Origin: Marnyiella aurantia
GTDB taxonomy: Bacteria; Bacteroidota; Bacteroidia; Flavobacteriales; Weeksellaceae
Length of the DNA: 64,000 bases
NCBI RefSeq assembly: GCF_014041915.1
Contig: NZ_CP059472.1
Location: 2,108,001-2,172,000, forward strand
Direction of reading: 5' to 3'
The translations under genes and the position numbers were made by a program. Under the pieces are notes generated by a model. That model worked only from the letters and a program-made list of their open reading frames with translations. It did not search any database and was not told the DNA's origin. Of the stretch, positions 16,479-24,649 are shown one piece after another. The stretch's first letter is position 1, and each line of letters opens with the position of its first letter.

Positions 16479-17273
16479 ATGTCCACATCAGTAGCAAAGG
16501 CGTATGCCAACACCGTGAGAAAGAATCAAAAAGTTTTGTATGCCGTTTGGGAGCCCGGTTTGCCGGTGGAACTTGGTGACTACGGAACGATGAAGGGGAA
16601 TATCTTTGAGCCACTTGGTAATATCAGGGAAATTGAGGCTTTGAAAGATTTCAAAATAACAACCCGTCTGGACCCTACGCAGGACGAGAAAACATTTACA
16701 TCCCAGAAAGGTGTAGAGTATAAGCTGATACCCAAAGCCAGCGCTTCGGTTCAGGGTGTTCCGGTAAATGCCTCCATAGAATTTAAATTTTCTGAAGAGA
16801 ATGCTGTTTTTTTTAATGCCGCCGGCTGTGTTTTCGAGATGATTGAAAACAAGCACCAGCTCGGACAGAAAATTCTCGAAATCTTCAGGGATGACGATAC
16901 GGTGTGGAACAGGGATTTCGTTCTGGTCACAGCTCTAGTTCACGCCAAACGTGCATTGATTTTAGTCTCCACTTCCAGTGATTTCGCCATCGGTTTTGAA
17001 GCCAAGGCTGAAATACCCGCAATAAACTTAGCCAGTGCCTCACTTGACCTGAACCTTAAATTCCAGAATTCCAGTGGATATAAAGTAAATGCAGAAGAAG
17101 GGCTGATTCCTCTGATTGGCCTCGGTAAAATTCAGCGGAAAACCATATTTCACAGCAATGAATTCGGAGCATTGGATGCCAGTTCTCATAAAAGCGCCGC
17201 TCCGTCAGGAAAGGGTGAATACGTATTGGAGTTTGATGATTACACCTCTAATAAAGAAGCGGGCAAAGATTGA
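16479..17273 (+). CDS. Protein of unknown family, beta-rich, repeat-flanked orphan
   Basis: 264 residues that I do not recognise as a named family. No signal peptide or membrane segment, so probably cytoplasmic. The N-terminal 60 residues contain YAVWEPGLPVELGDYGTM and FEPLGNIREIEAL. The middle is rich in alternating beta pattern (KLIPKASASVQGVPVNASIE, then FKFSEENAVFFNAAGC). The second half has RDFVLVTALVHAKRALILVS and again Ala/Ser-rich strands EIPAINLASASLDLNLKF. The C-terminus is polar. Two similar Ala/Ser-rich beta stretches suggest a two-part barrel or an internal duplication. It has its own strong promoter and is flanked by two 44-bp repeats, next to a HipA-like kinase/DUF3037 pair on the other strand. 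Pore-forming gasdermin-like identity was considered but is not supported by any motif. Confidence 0.7.
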   Translation: MSTSVAKAYANTVRKNQKVLYAVWEPGLPVELGDYGTMKGNIFEPLGNIREIEALKDFKITTRLDPTQDEKTFTSQKGVEYKLIPKASASVQGVPVNASIEFKFSEENAVFFNAAGCVFEMIENKHQLGQKILEIFRDDDTVWNRDFVLVTALVHAKRALILVSTSSDFAIGFEAKAEIPAINLASASLDLNLKFQNSSGYKVNAEEGLIPLIGLGKIQRKTIFHSNEFGALDASSHKSAAPSGKGEYVLEFDDYTSNKEAGKD

Positions 17274-17375
17274 TTTTGCAGGTGAGCTAACTTATAGCTC
17301 GTCATTTGGCTGGTTGCATTCTTAAAAAAGGGAATCTGGCGGGGGAGCAATTTTTTAGTGAGTTTCTTATGAAAC

Positions 17376-17419
17376 TATTCTGAGATTGCTTCTACGCCGC
17401 ACCGCCATATCGGAATGAC
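17376..17419 (+). repeat. 44-bp intergenic repeat, right copy
   Basis: Same 9-base ends (TATTCTGAG and CGGAATGAC), same 44-base length and same orientation as 16194-16237. The inner 26 bases differ. The right end touches the stop codon of the DUF3037 gene at 17421. Confidence 0.6.
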
Positions 17420-17420
17420 T

Positions 17421-17804
17421 TTACTGCACTAATTCATTAAACAACCTCTCAAAAGTAGCATCCAAATCCTTTGTTTTCCCCGGGTGCGGGCGTGAGGTCT
17501 GGATGACGGAGCTGCGCACTGCTGTAAGCCAGCGGAAGCGCTCTGGGATGTCGAAGGCTGCGATTTCACCACCGGCTTTGTTTCCGTTTGCTACATGGCG
17601 GAAATTTTCAAGGTTTTGAAGTATGGCCTCCTTGTCCATTTCACACTTCATCAGGTCAAATTTTATCGGACAGAGATGAAAGTCCACACGGATGTACTTT
17701 TCTCTTTTCGAAAACATCACAAGTCCGATATTGAAGAATTCTTCGCGTTCTACCTTTGGTACCAAACGGATTACGGCGTACTCGTAAATTTTAACCTCTT
17801 GCAT
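17421..17804 (-). CDS. DUF3037 family protein
   Basis: 127 residues, acidic/basic mixed, no signal or membrane segment. The opening YEYAVIRLVPKVEREEFFNIGLVMFS is the typical DUF3037 start, and the end has the PHPGKTKDLDATFERLF pattern (RPHPGKT). The function is unknown. Its start overlaps the end of the HipA-like kinase gene by 14 bases, so the two are translationally coupled with the kinase first. Genes of this family are, from general knowledge, commonly paired with HipA-like kinases, which suggests a joint module, possibly as partner or regulator of the kinase. Confidence 0.8.
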   Translation of the reverse strand: MQEVKIYEYAVIRLVPKVEREEFFNIGLVMFSKREKYIRVDFHLCPIKFDLMKCEMDKEAILQNLENFRHVANGNKAGGEIAAFDIPERFRWLTAVRSSVIQTSRPHPGKTKDLDATFERLFNELVQ

Positions 17805-18570
17805 TTTGGGCTTCTTTTACAAAATTAGCAGAGTTCTCCAGCCTTGTCTTCATGAAAGTGAAGTAAACCTCCCGAATCTGTTCAGGTGTTTCGTCAGTAT
17901 CATTCCACCGCAGCCAGTCATCAGGAATCAGTTCTACAATTCCGCGCAGTATTTCGCTGTTGAGTACAGCTTTGGCAAAAGCATCAGCTTCGTCCAGCAG
18001 GGTAGCCTGTGACAGGAGAACATGGTCCTTCACATACGCAAAAGGACTTAAGGCGAGCTTTTCAAAATTCATCCACGAATGGTGGAAGTAAAAGGAAGCA
18101 CCGTTGTCAATGACCCACAGTTCTTTATTCCACATCAAAAGATTGGTGTTTTTATGGGTGCGGTCTATATTTGTGATGAAGGCATCGAGCCAGACGATTT
18201 TTGAAGCCAGTAGCGGATCCACTTTTACAGAAGCGTCATAAGCGATGGCTCCCGACAGGAAATGCAGGGCCAGATTCAGGCCTTCCGAAAATTTCAGCAG
18301 GTCCTGGATTTCTTCGTCGGCTTCGGTACGGCCAAAGTCCACATCCAGATTTGCAAATACCAGTTCAGGAATCTTCAGACCCAGAACTTCGGCAATCTTG
18401 CCGCCCAAAAGTTCGGAAATCAGCATTTTTACACCGTGTCCGCCGCCGCGGAACTTCAGTACATATTTAAAATCGTCATCGGCTTCCGCCAGGGCCGGCA
18501 GTGAGCCGCCTTCGCGAAGCGGAAGGATGTAACGCATCACCGTAACCGTCCGTAAAGATAAATCCCGCAT
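17791..18570 (-). CDS. HipA-like kinase domain protein
   Basis: 259 residues with the core of a HipA/PI-kinase-like fold. A Gly-rich turn precedes the ATP-binding Lys39 (FKYVLKFRGGGHG); Glu53 in ISELLGGKIAEVLGL follows on the next helix; the catalytic loop is DAFITNIDRTHKNTNLL (Asp136, Asn141/143); and the metal site is DNG at 155-157 (WVIDNGASF). All residues needed for phosphotransfer seem present. Unlike classic HipA toxins it lacks the N-terminal HipA_N domain, and no HipB repressor gene is beside it; instead DUF3037 overlaps its 3' end. The start could also be Met12 (18537). The substrate is unknown. It may be the kinase of a two-gene toxin-antitoxin or signalling module, which is inference. 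Confidence 0.78.
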   Translation of the reverse strand: MRDLSLRTVTVMRYILPLREGGSLPALAEADDDFKYVLKFRGGGHGVKMLISELLGGKIAEVLGLKIPELVFANLDVDFGRTEADEEIQDLLKFSEGLNLALHFLSGAIAYDASVKVDPLLASKIVWLDAFITNIDRTHKNTNLLMWNKELWVIDNGASFYFHHSWMNFEKLALSPFAYVKDHVLLSQATLLDEADAFAKAVLNSEILRGIVELIPDDWLRWNDTDETPEQIREVYFTFMKTRLENSANFVKEAQNARG

Positions 18571-18710
18571 AGATTACAAATTAACGTCAAAACCACGAAA
18601 TAAAAAAGTTGTCCAAAAAGAGCAACCCTAACAGCATTATTTCTTCTTTCCTCTTAATTTTTCAGATTTTAGATCTCAACTCCCGGCTCTTGATTCTTAA
18701 TTTCACCCTC

Positions 18711-18731
18711 CAATCACCAATCACCAATCAT
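18711..18731 (+). repeat. Three 7-bp direct repeats
   Basis: CAATCAC, CAATCAC, CAATCAT in tandem, just past the 3' end of the UbiB-family gene. The 164-base gap 18571-18734 is AT-rich and shows nothing else. Confidence 0.5.
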
Positions 18732-18734
18732 CAA

Positions 18735-20396
18735 CTACTCCTTCCTCTTCCTAAAATGTTCATCCCGAAACATAATATTATAAACCAGATATAAGCCCAG
18801 ACTGATGGCAATAATAAAAAATATGAAAGGCAGGATGCCGTAGCCCATAATGGAATAGCTGGATGGAATACGCATCAGCAACGCTGCCCCAATTATCATT
18901 GCGGCAATAATTAATCCTGAAGTAATGCGGTTAGCGACCTTCTGGAAGCCGTCGGTCAGTCTGTCTTCGTCCAGCGCGTTGATCTTCAGTTCAAATTCAT
19001 TAGCGGCCATCCGCTCGGTAATCTTGTTGAGGCGTCCGGGTAGATTTTCAGCCAGCTTTTTATTGTCCAGCAGGAAACCATAGAAATTTTCGGGCCGCAG
19101 CTCCTGTTTCATTTTTTGGTTCACCATTTTCTCCATAAACCTGCGTATGGCCTGCTGCAGATCATATTTGGGAGTCAGCACGGCTATGATCTGGTCCAGG
19201 TTAAGCAAAATCTTACCGAGAATGTTGAGTTCTACTGCGAGTTTAATTCCTTCATCCGCAGCCATGCGATTCATCTGAAGCAGCACGCGGCCTGTTTCCA
19301 TGTCTTCAGCATTGGTACTCGTGCTGTCCATCACCAACCTGTTTATGTTTTTTCTGAATGAATCTACATGGGCTGTTGCTAGGTCATATTCGCTCATTTC
19401 AAGAAGTGCTTCCGTAATGGCGTCGCCGTCCTTTTTGCTCATTCCTACCAGCAGCATCATGATTTTTTCCTGAAGTTTCGGGCTGAATTTGGCCACCATA
19501 CCCAGATCCATAAGCGCTACTTTATTGTCAGAGGTAAGATGGATATTACCCGGATGCGGATCGGCATGAGCAAAACCGTCTACAATAATCTGTTTCAGGT
19601 AAGCTTCCACCAGGTCATCAATAAGCGGATTGAAGTCCACCTCAGTTTTTTTTAATTTCCCTAGAGATGTGATTTTTTTACCCTCCAGAAAATCCATTGT
19701 AAGGACTTTCGATGACGAGTATTCGGCCACAGGAGAAGGGATGATGAGGTAGTCAAATTTCTTAAGATTTTCCTTAAGGATAATAAGATTCTGCGCCTCC
19801 TTGTTATAATCAAGTTCATTAAGAAGGATATACCGAAGTTCCTCAATTATATCATTCAGCGCATATTTTCGGGCTGCTTTGGAATGCGAAACGGCCAGGT
19901 CCGCTACCTGTTTCAGGGTGTCCAGGTCTTCCAAAAAACTCTTACGAACACCCGGCCGCTGGATTTTTACCGCAACTATCCGCCCCGAGTGCAAAAGTGC
20001 CTTATGCACCTGACCTATAGATGCGCTGGCCAGCGGTACAGGATCAAACTCAACAAAAGCCTTCTTGATCCGGACGCCAATTTCCTCTTCAAAAATCCTT
20101 TCCACTTCTTCGTAGGAAATAGTTTCCACATCGTCCTGAAGGTCAGCAAGTGCTTTCAGATAATGGTCTGGCAATAAATCCGGTCGTGTGGAAAGCAGCT
20201 GTCCCAGTTTCACGTACGTGGGTCCCATTTTTTTAAGGTCCTCCACCAATTCCTCAGGCTTCTGGTTAAATTCCAGATCTGTTTCGACTTCTTCTTTCAG
20301 CGCGGTATTTGCGGTGGATTTTACGACGTCGCTGTCGTAATATTTCAGGATGAAACTGAAAAATTTGGTGTAGTTGCTGAGCTGCTCCAGGGCCAT
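18735..20396 (-). CDS. UbiB/ABC1 (AarF) family atypical kinase
   Basis: 553 residues. Family-specific motifs: the KxGQ motif in TYVKLGQLLSTRPDLLP (about residue 65); the Ala-rich nucleotide loop LASASIGQVHKA; the VAVKIQRPGV lysine; the catalytic loop ADPHPGNIHL; and the metal Asp in VALMDLGMVAKF. Two C-terminal membrane helices (SGLIIAAMIIGAALLM and GILPFIFFIIAISLGLYLV) anchor it. UbiB-type proteins are ATPases that help extract quinone precursors; Bacteroidota make menaquinone, so here it may serve menaquinone or lipid handling instead. It is monocistronic on the minus strand and divergent from an AT-rich cassette. Confidence 0.9.
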   Translation of the reverse strand: MALEQLSNYTKFFSFILKYYDSDVVKSTANTALKEEVETDLEFNQKPEELVEDLKKMGPTYVKLGQLLSTRPDLLPDHYLKALADLQDDVETISYEEVERIFEEEIGVRIKKAFVEFDPVPLASASIGQVHKALLHSGRIVAVKIQRPGVRKSFLEDLDTLKQVADLAVSHSKAARKYALNDIIEELRYILLNELDYNKEAQNLIILKENLKKFDYLIIPSPVAEYSSSKVLTMDFLEGKKITSLGKLKKTEVDFNPLIDDLVEAYLKQIIVDGFAHADPHPGNIHLTSDNKVALMDLGMVAKFSPKLQEKIMMLLVGMSKKDGDAITEALLEMSEYDLATAHVDSFRKNINRLVMDSTSTNAEDMETGRVLLQMNRMAADEGIKLAVELNILGKILLNLDQIIAVLTPKYDLQQAIRRFMEKMVNQKMKQELRPENFYGFLLDNKKLAENLPGRLNKITERMAANEFELKINALDEDRLTDGFQKVANRITSGLIIAAMIIGAALLMRIPSSYSIMGYGILPFIFFIIAISLGLYLVYNIMFRDEHFRKRKE

Positions 20397-20548
20397 AAGG
20401 ATATTTTTGCTCTGTACAGAAAAAAATGTACCACTAACCTTTAATCCTGAATACTAAAAAAAATATAATCGACAGGGTAGGTCCGAATTATATTTTACCC
20501 ACGTTCATTCACGTCTGTATTCCAAGTTGGGCCTCCTGCCATGGTGCT

Positions 20549-20569
20549 ATTTCCTATATTTGCTTTATG
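20549..20569 (+). promoter_or_regulatory. -7 box with start-like context, near copy of the polA start region
   Basis: TATATTTG at 20555-20562 lies in a 21-base stretch that matches 19 of 21 bases of the polA start region (21606-21626), including the following ATG. The frame opened here closes after eight codons. It probably drives the two small genes beginning at 20627. The nearest TTG (20527-20529) is 25 bases away, somewhat far. Confidence 0.4.
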
Positions 20570-20626
20570 CGCCGGTTCCCCAGTTTTGCATAAGATGATT
20601 TTGAGCCGGATAACTCTGCAAAATTT

Positions 20627-21073
20627 ATGAAACTTATACAGATACTGCTTAATTTCACGGTTGTAATTGCGTTAATCCAGCAAAGTGAAATCACTTTTTC
20701 TTTATTACTTAATATTTTTCAGTATAATGATGAAATATCGAGTACGGAATTGCGAAATCATGTAATTATTTACAAGTTTGCCCAAATATTTATAACCATT
20801 ATTTTTCTTTTGATTTCTAAATTTCATAAGAAAACCAAGCTGTTTTCGATCATATATCTGCTGACTGGTGTTTTCATCGCTTTCAAGATTCCTGTTGAGT
20901 GGTTCTTTGTAACAGATTCTTATTGGATGAATATTATAATATGGTCCTATATTTATTTGTTGGCGATACTTTTATATTTTGAACCGAATTCCTCCAACAA
21001 GACAAAATGTATAACTCAAGGAAAAATATTGTATTACAGAAGAATGCTGAAAGAAAAAAGAATTGAAAAATGA
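20627..21073 (+). CDS. Small AT-rich multi-pass membrane protein, unknown
   Basis: 148 residues, not recognised. About four hydrophobic helices: residues 2-18 (IQILLNFTVVIALI), 45-62 (IYKFAQIFITIIFLLI), 71-86 (SIIYLLTGVFIAFKI) and 100-118 (IIIWSYIYLLAILLYF), followed by a Lys/Arg-rich cytoplasmic tail. The coding region is much richer in A and T than the flanking ubiB-type and polA genes, which suggests a later acquisition. Its stop overlaps the start of the next gene (ATGA), so the two are coupled. Confidence 0.6.
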   Translation: MKLIQILLNFTVVIALIQQSEITFSLLLNIFQYNDEISSTELRNHVIIYKFAQIFITIIFLLISKFHKKTKLFSIIYLLTGVFIAFKIPVEWFFVTDSYWMNIIIWSYIYLLAILLYFEPNSSNKTKCITQGKILYYRRMLKEKRIEK

Positions 21074-21486
21074 AAATTATACACCTTCTTCTGTTGGTTT
21101 TCATTATTGGGGTTGCATTAACTGTTTACACTGGTAGACGGTATATGAAAGGCCTTAAAATAGAATCAACGACTGCTCCAATCATGAACTATCAACAATT
21201 GGATATCCATTGTGCTACCCACATTAGAGATGCGAGTTCCATGCAAATTTTCTTTGATGGACAGTCGTATACGGTGATGCTGTCGGATGGGCTCTGTGAG
21301 GAGATAAGGGAGAATACCGTCGCGCCTAAACTTTTCTACGATCAGGAAAAAGATGTGGTATTCCATGAAGGGCACCTAATGCCAAAAGTATATATCTTCT
21401 TGTCTCTGTTTCCTGCAATCTTACTTCCACTTTTGGGCTTTATTGTCTACAGAAAAGAATTAAATAAAAGTGTTTCCAGCATGTAA
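21070..21486 (+). CDS. Membrane protein with a DUF3592-like layout
   Basis: 138 residues. A membrane helix at residues 3-21, an exported domain of about 80 residues with a conserved-looking YTVMLSDGLCEEIRENT and LFYDQEKDVVFHEG, and a second helix at about 111-128 (YIFLSLFPAILLPLLGFIV). Two helices bracketing a small beta domain is the DUF3592 layout, but I cannot confirm the family. It overlaps the preceding AT-rich membrane gene by four bases. Role unknown. Confidence 0.6.
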   Translation: MKIIHLLLLVFIIGVALTVYTGRRYMKGLKIESTTAPIMNYQQLDIHCATHIRDASSMQIFFDGQSYTVMLSDGLCEEIRENTVAPKLFYDQEKDVVFHEGHLMPKVYIFLSLFPAILLPLLGFIVYRKELNKSVSSM

Positions 21487-21611
21487 CTTGGCCCACGCAA
21501 CGTAAAATATTTTATCTAATTATCTTCATCGGGTGTAATGCGCAGCTTTTTTACAAGTAGATACACGTCCAGCATGCGGATATCCACCCTGCGTACCTTC
21601 CCGCAATTTCC

Positions 21612-21619
21612 TATCTTTG
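21612..21619 (+). promoter_or_regulatory. -7 box candidate of polA
   Basis: TATCTTTG ends four bases before the polA ATG at 21624. No TTG lies at the standard -33 distance. The arrangement equals that of recR and uvrC. Confidence 0.4.
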
Positions 21620-21623
21620 CTTC

Positions 21624-24470
21624 ATGTCACACAACAACGATAAAAGACTTTTTCTCATTGATGCCTACGCCATGATTTTCCGTGGTTATTACGCACTTAT
21701 ACGCAGTCCGCGGATGACGAGTGACGGCAAGGATACTTCCGCGATATTTGGATTTACCAACTCGCTTATTGAACTGATCCGCCGCGAGAGACCTTCGCAT
21801 TTAGCTGTGGTTTTTGATGTTGGTGTGGCAAGTGTAAGAACTGTGGATTTTGCGGAATATAAGGCCAACCGCAGCGAGACTCCGGAAGCCATTAAAATCG
21901 CTATCCCCTATATTCACAGCATTCTGGAAGCGATGCACGTACCGAATTTGGGCGTGGAAGGTTATGAGGCCGATGATGTCATCGGAACAATAGCCTGCAA
22001 GGCGGAAAAAGAAGGTTACACGACTTATATGGTGACACCCGACAAAGATTTTGCCCAGCTGGTTACAGATAAGATAAAAATTTATAAACCCGGCATCAAA
22101 GGTGCTGAATTTGAAATCCTGGGTGTAGAGGAGGTGAAAGCCAAATATGAAATAGAAGACCCAAAACAGGTCATTGATTTCCTGGCAATGATGGGCGATT
22201 CCGTAGATAATATCCCCGGACTTGACGGCGTGGGTGAGAAGACCGCCAAGAAATTCCTGAAGGAATACGGCAATATTGAAAATCTGCTGGCCAATACGGA
22301 TCAAATAAAAGGAAAGCTACGCGAAAAAGTGGAAGCCAGCGCAGAGAGAGGAATCCTTTCAAAAAAACTGGCTACAATTATCTGCGACGCACCCATTGAG
22401 TTTCATCAGGAGCAATACGATCTGGAGATCCCCGATTTTGAGCAGGTGAAAACGGTTTTTGATGAACTTGAATTCCGCAGGCTTTACGAAAACCTGTACC
22501 GGGCTTTCGCACCCTCGTCTACCGACAGTTCAGATGTAAAAAATCTCGCCGGTTTTGAGCAGGTAAATGTCAATAACGGTGATGAATCCCGGACTGCCAC
22601 AACAATGCAGCTTGATCTTTTTGCCAACTATGAAGAACTGGACAGGGCCACGGAAACCAAAACAACAATTGAAAGCAATGATCATCTCTATCAGTTTGCT
22701 GATACTGCTGAAGCCCAGCGGCTCTTGGTGAAAAATCTCATGAAGCAGCGTGCGGTGAGTTTCGATACTGAACTCAATTCACTTAATGAAATGGAGGCCG
22801 ACATAGTTGGCATCAGTTTCTGCTACCGGAAAGGACTGGCTTATTACGTACCGCTTTCCGAAAACCGCGAGGAAGCTTTGCAAACGCTGGAAATATTCCG
22901 CCCGTTTTTTGAGAAGGATGATGTTATTAAGATAGCCCATAATCTGAAGGTAGATTTCAAAATCCTCCAGCAGTATGGTATTCAGGTGAGGGGAGCCATG
23001 TTCGATACCATGATTGCTCACTACCTGCTCAATCCGGACGGACGCCACGGACTGGACTATCTTTCAGAAGTATTTCTGCAGTACAAACCTGTCGCTATAG
23101 AGACACTCATTGGCAAGAAAGGCAAAAAACAGGGAACGCTTCGTGACCTGTCGGTGGAAGAACAGACTGCTTATGTGGCCGAAGATGCAGATATTACCTG
23201 GCAGCTGTACGAACTGTTTGCGCCTCAGCTTAAAAAGGAAGATCTGGAAGATCTTTTCTATAAAGTTGAAATGCCGTTGATGGAAGTTTTGGCCAAGATG
23301 GAACTGGAAGGTGTTTCACTCGACAAAGCATGGCTGGAACAGGAAAGCAGAGATCTTGAAAATGATCTTCGCGCTCTGGAAAAGACTATTTTCGAACTTT
23401 CAGGTGAAGAATTCAACATGAATTCGCCACGCCAGCTCGGTGAAATATTATTTGACAAACTTCAGCTGGATCCTAAAGCCAAAAAGACCAAAACAGGACA
23501 ATACGCCACGTCCGAAGATATTCTGCAGAAACTTTCGTCCAAACATGAAATCATCCAGCATATTTTGGAATACAGGACCTATCAGAAACTTAAATCCACA
23601 TACGTAGATGCTTTGCCGCTACAGATTGACAAAGATGATAACCGCGTGCACACCACTTTCTCCCAAACCACAGCTGCAACAGGGCGTCTTGCAAGCGTGA
23701 ACCCTAACCTTCAGAATATTCCGATCCGTACGTTACGCGGACAGCAGATCAGAGGGGCATTTGTGGCCGGTGAGGGGAAGAAAATCATTTCAGCCGATTA
23801 CTCGCAGATCGAACTCAGGCTTATTGCTGAGATTTCCAACGAGGAAAATATGATCCAGGCTTTCCAGGACGGTGAAGATATTCACGCATCCACAGCCTCA
23901 AAACTGTTCAATATTCCTTTGGAGGAAGTCAGCAAGACCCAGCGTAGCCAGGCCAAGACGGTAAACTTCGGGATTATTTACGGTCAGGGTGCTTTTGCAT
24001 TGGCAGAACAAACCGGTCTTTCCAGAAGTGAAGCCAAGCAGATGATCGAAGCTTATTTTGAAACCTATCCAAGGCTGAAGAAATATATGGGCGAACAGGT
24101 GGTGAAGGCGCAGGAACTTGGTTATGTGGAAACAGTGCTGAAACGCAAAAGACATCTGAAGGATATTAATTCCGCAAATTTCGTAGTAAAAGCGCATGCG
24201 GAGAGAAACGCGGTGAACGCGCCAATACAGGGCAGCGCTGCTGATGTTATAAAGCTGGCGATGATTAAAATTGACAAAAAACTGACAGAGCAAAATCTTC
24301 AGACCAAAATGCTTCTTCAGGTTCATGATGAACTTCTTTTTGAAGCACCGATTGAGGAGGTTGAAGAAGTGACACAGCTGATCCGTGCTGAAATGGAATC
24401 GGCACTTGAAACTAAGGTTCCGCTGCTCGTGGAAGTTGGAGCCGGCGATAACTGGCTGGAGGCACATTAG
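21624..24470 (+). CDS. polA: DNA polymerase I
   Basis: Fills gaps and removes RNA primers. 948 residues, full length, three domains. The 5'-3' exonuclease (1-290) has LFLIDAYAMIFRGYYA, YEADDVIGTIA and MGDSVDNIPGLDGVGEKTA. The 3'-5' proofreading domain (about 345-540) keeps its acidic residues: exo I SFDTELN, exo II HNLKVDFKIL and exo III YVAEDADITW. The polymerase domain has motif A SADYSQIELRL, motif B RSQAKTVNFGIIYGQG and motif C QVHDELLFE. Proofreading should therefore be active, unlike in some Gram-positive or Thermus enzymes. A strong terminator follows. The ATG at 21624 gives the usual short N-terminus. Confidence 0.97.
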   Translation: MSHNNDKRLFLIDAYAMIFRGYYALIRSPRMTSDGKDTSAIFGFTNSLIELIRRERPSHLAVVFDVGVASVRTVDFAEYKANRSETPEAIKIAIPYIHSILEAMHVPNLGVEGYEADDVIGTIACKAEKEGYTTYMVTPDKDFAQLVTDKIKIYKPGIKGAEFEILGVEEVKAKYEIEDPKQVIDFLAMMGDSVDNIPGLDGVGEKTAKKFLKEYGNIENLLANTDQIKGKLREKVEASAERGILSKKLATIICDAPIEFHQEQYDLEIPDFEQVKTVFDELEFRRLYENLYRAFAPSSTDSSDVKNLAGFEQVNVNNGDESRTATTMQLDLFANYEELDRATETKTTIESNDHLYQFADTAEAQRLLVKNLMKQRAVSFDTELNSLNEMEADIVGISFCYRKGLAYYVPLSENREEALQTLEIFRPFFEKDDVIKIAHNLKVDFKILQQYGIQVRGAMFDTMIAHYLLNPDGRHGLDYLSEVFLQYKPVAIETLIGKKGKKQGTLRDLSVEEQTAYVAEDADITWQLYELFAPQLKKEDLEDLFYKVEMPLMEVLAKMELEGVSLDKAWLEQESRDLENDLRALEKTIFELSGEEFNMNSPRQLGEILFDKLQLDPKAKKTKTGQYATSEDILQKLSSKHEIIQHILEYRTYQKLKSTYVDALPLQIDKDDNRVHTTFSQTTAATGRLASVNPNLQNIPIRTLRGQQIRGAFVAGEGKKIISADYSQIELRLIAEISNEENMIQAFQDGEDIHASTASKLFNIPLEEVSKTQRSQAKTVNFGIIYGQGAFALAEQTGLSRSEAKQMIEAYFETYPRLKKYMGEQVVKAQELGYVETVLKRKRHLKDINSANFVVKAHAERNAVNAPIQGSAADVIKLAMIKIDKKLTEQNLQTKMLLQVHDELLFEAPIEEVEEVTQLIRAEMESALETKVPLLVEVGAGDNWLEAH

Positions 24471-24534
24471 AAGAAATTTTGACCGGTATTTAAGGAGATG
24501 AACGTGACACTCAGGTCATATTACTGATAATGAT

Positions 24535-24561
24535 AAAGCATTCCTCAACGGAATGCTTTTT
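24535..24561 (+). terminator. polA terminator
   Basis: AAAGCATTCC (24535-24544), loop TCAAC, GGAATGCTTT (24550-24559), then TTG. A perfect 10-bp stem. It falls inside the longest possible reading frame of the next gene and so rules out the early ATG at 24530. Confidence 0.9.
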
Positions 24562-24649
24562 GTGTAAAAAAGACAGCGCTTCAGTTGCGGACTTATTTCC
24601 TCAAGCATTCTGCAGAAGCATATTAATCAACGTAAACAAAGAAGATATC

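Noticed and set aside
16479-17273. Gasdermin-like pore protein
   Set aside because: No N-terminal lipidated Cys or protease neighbour, and no motif that I can match.
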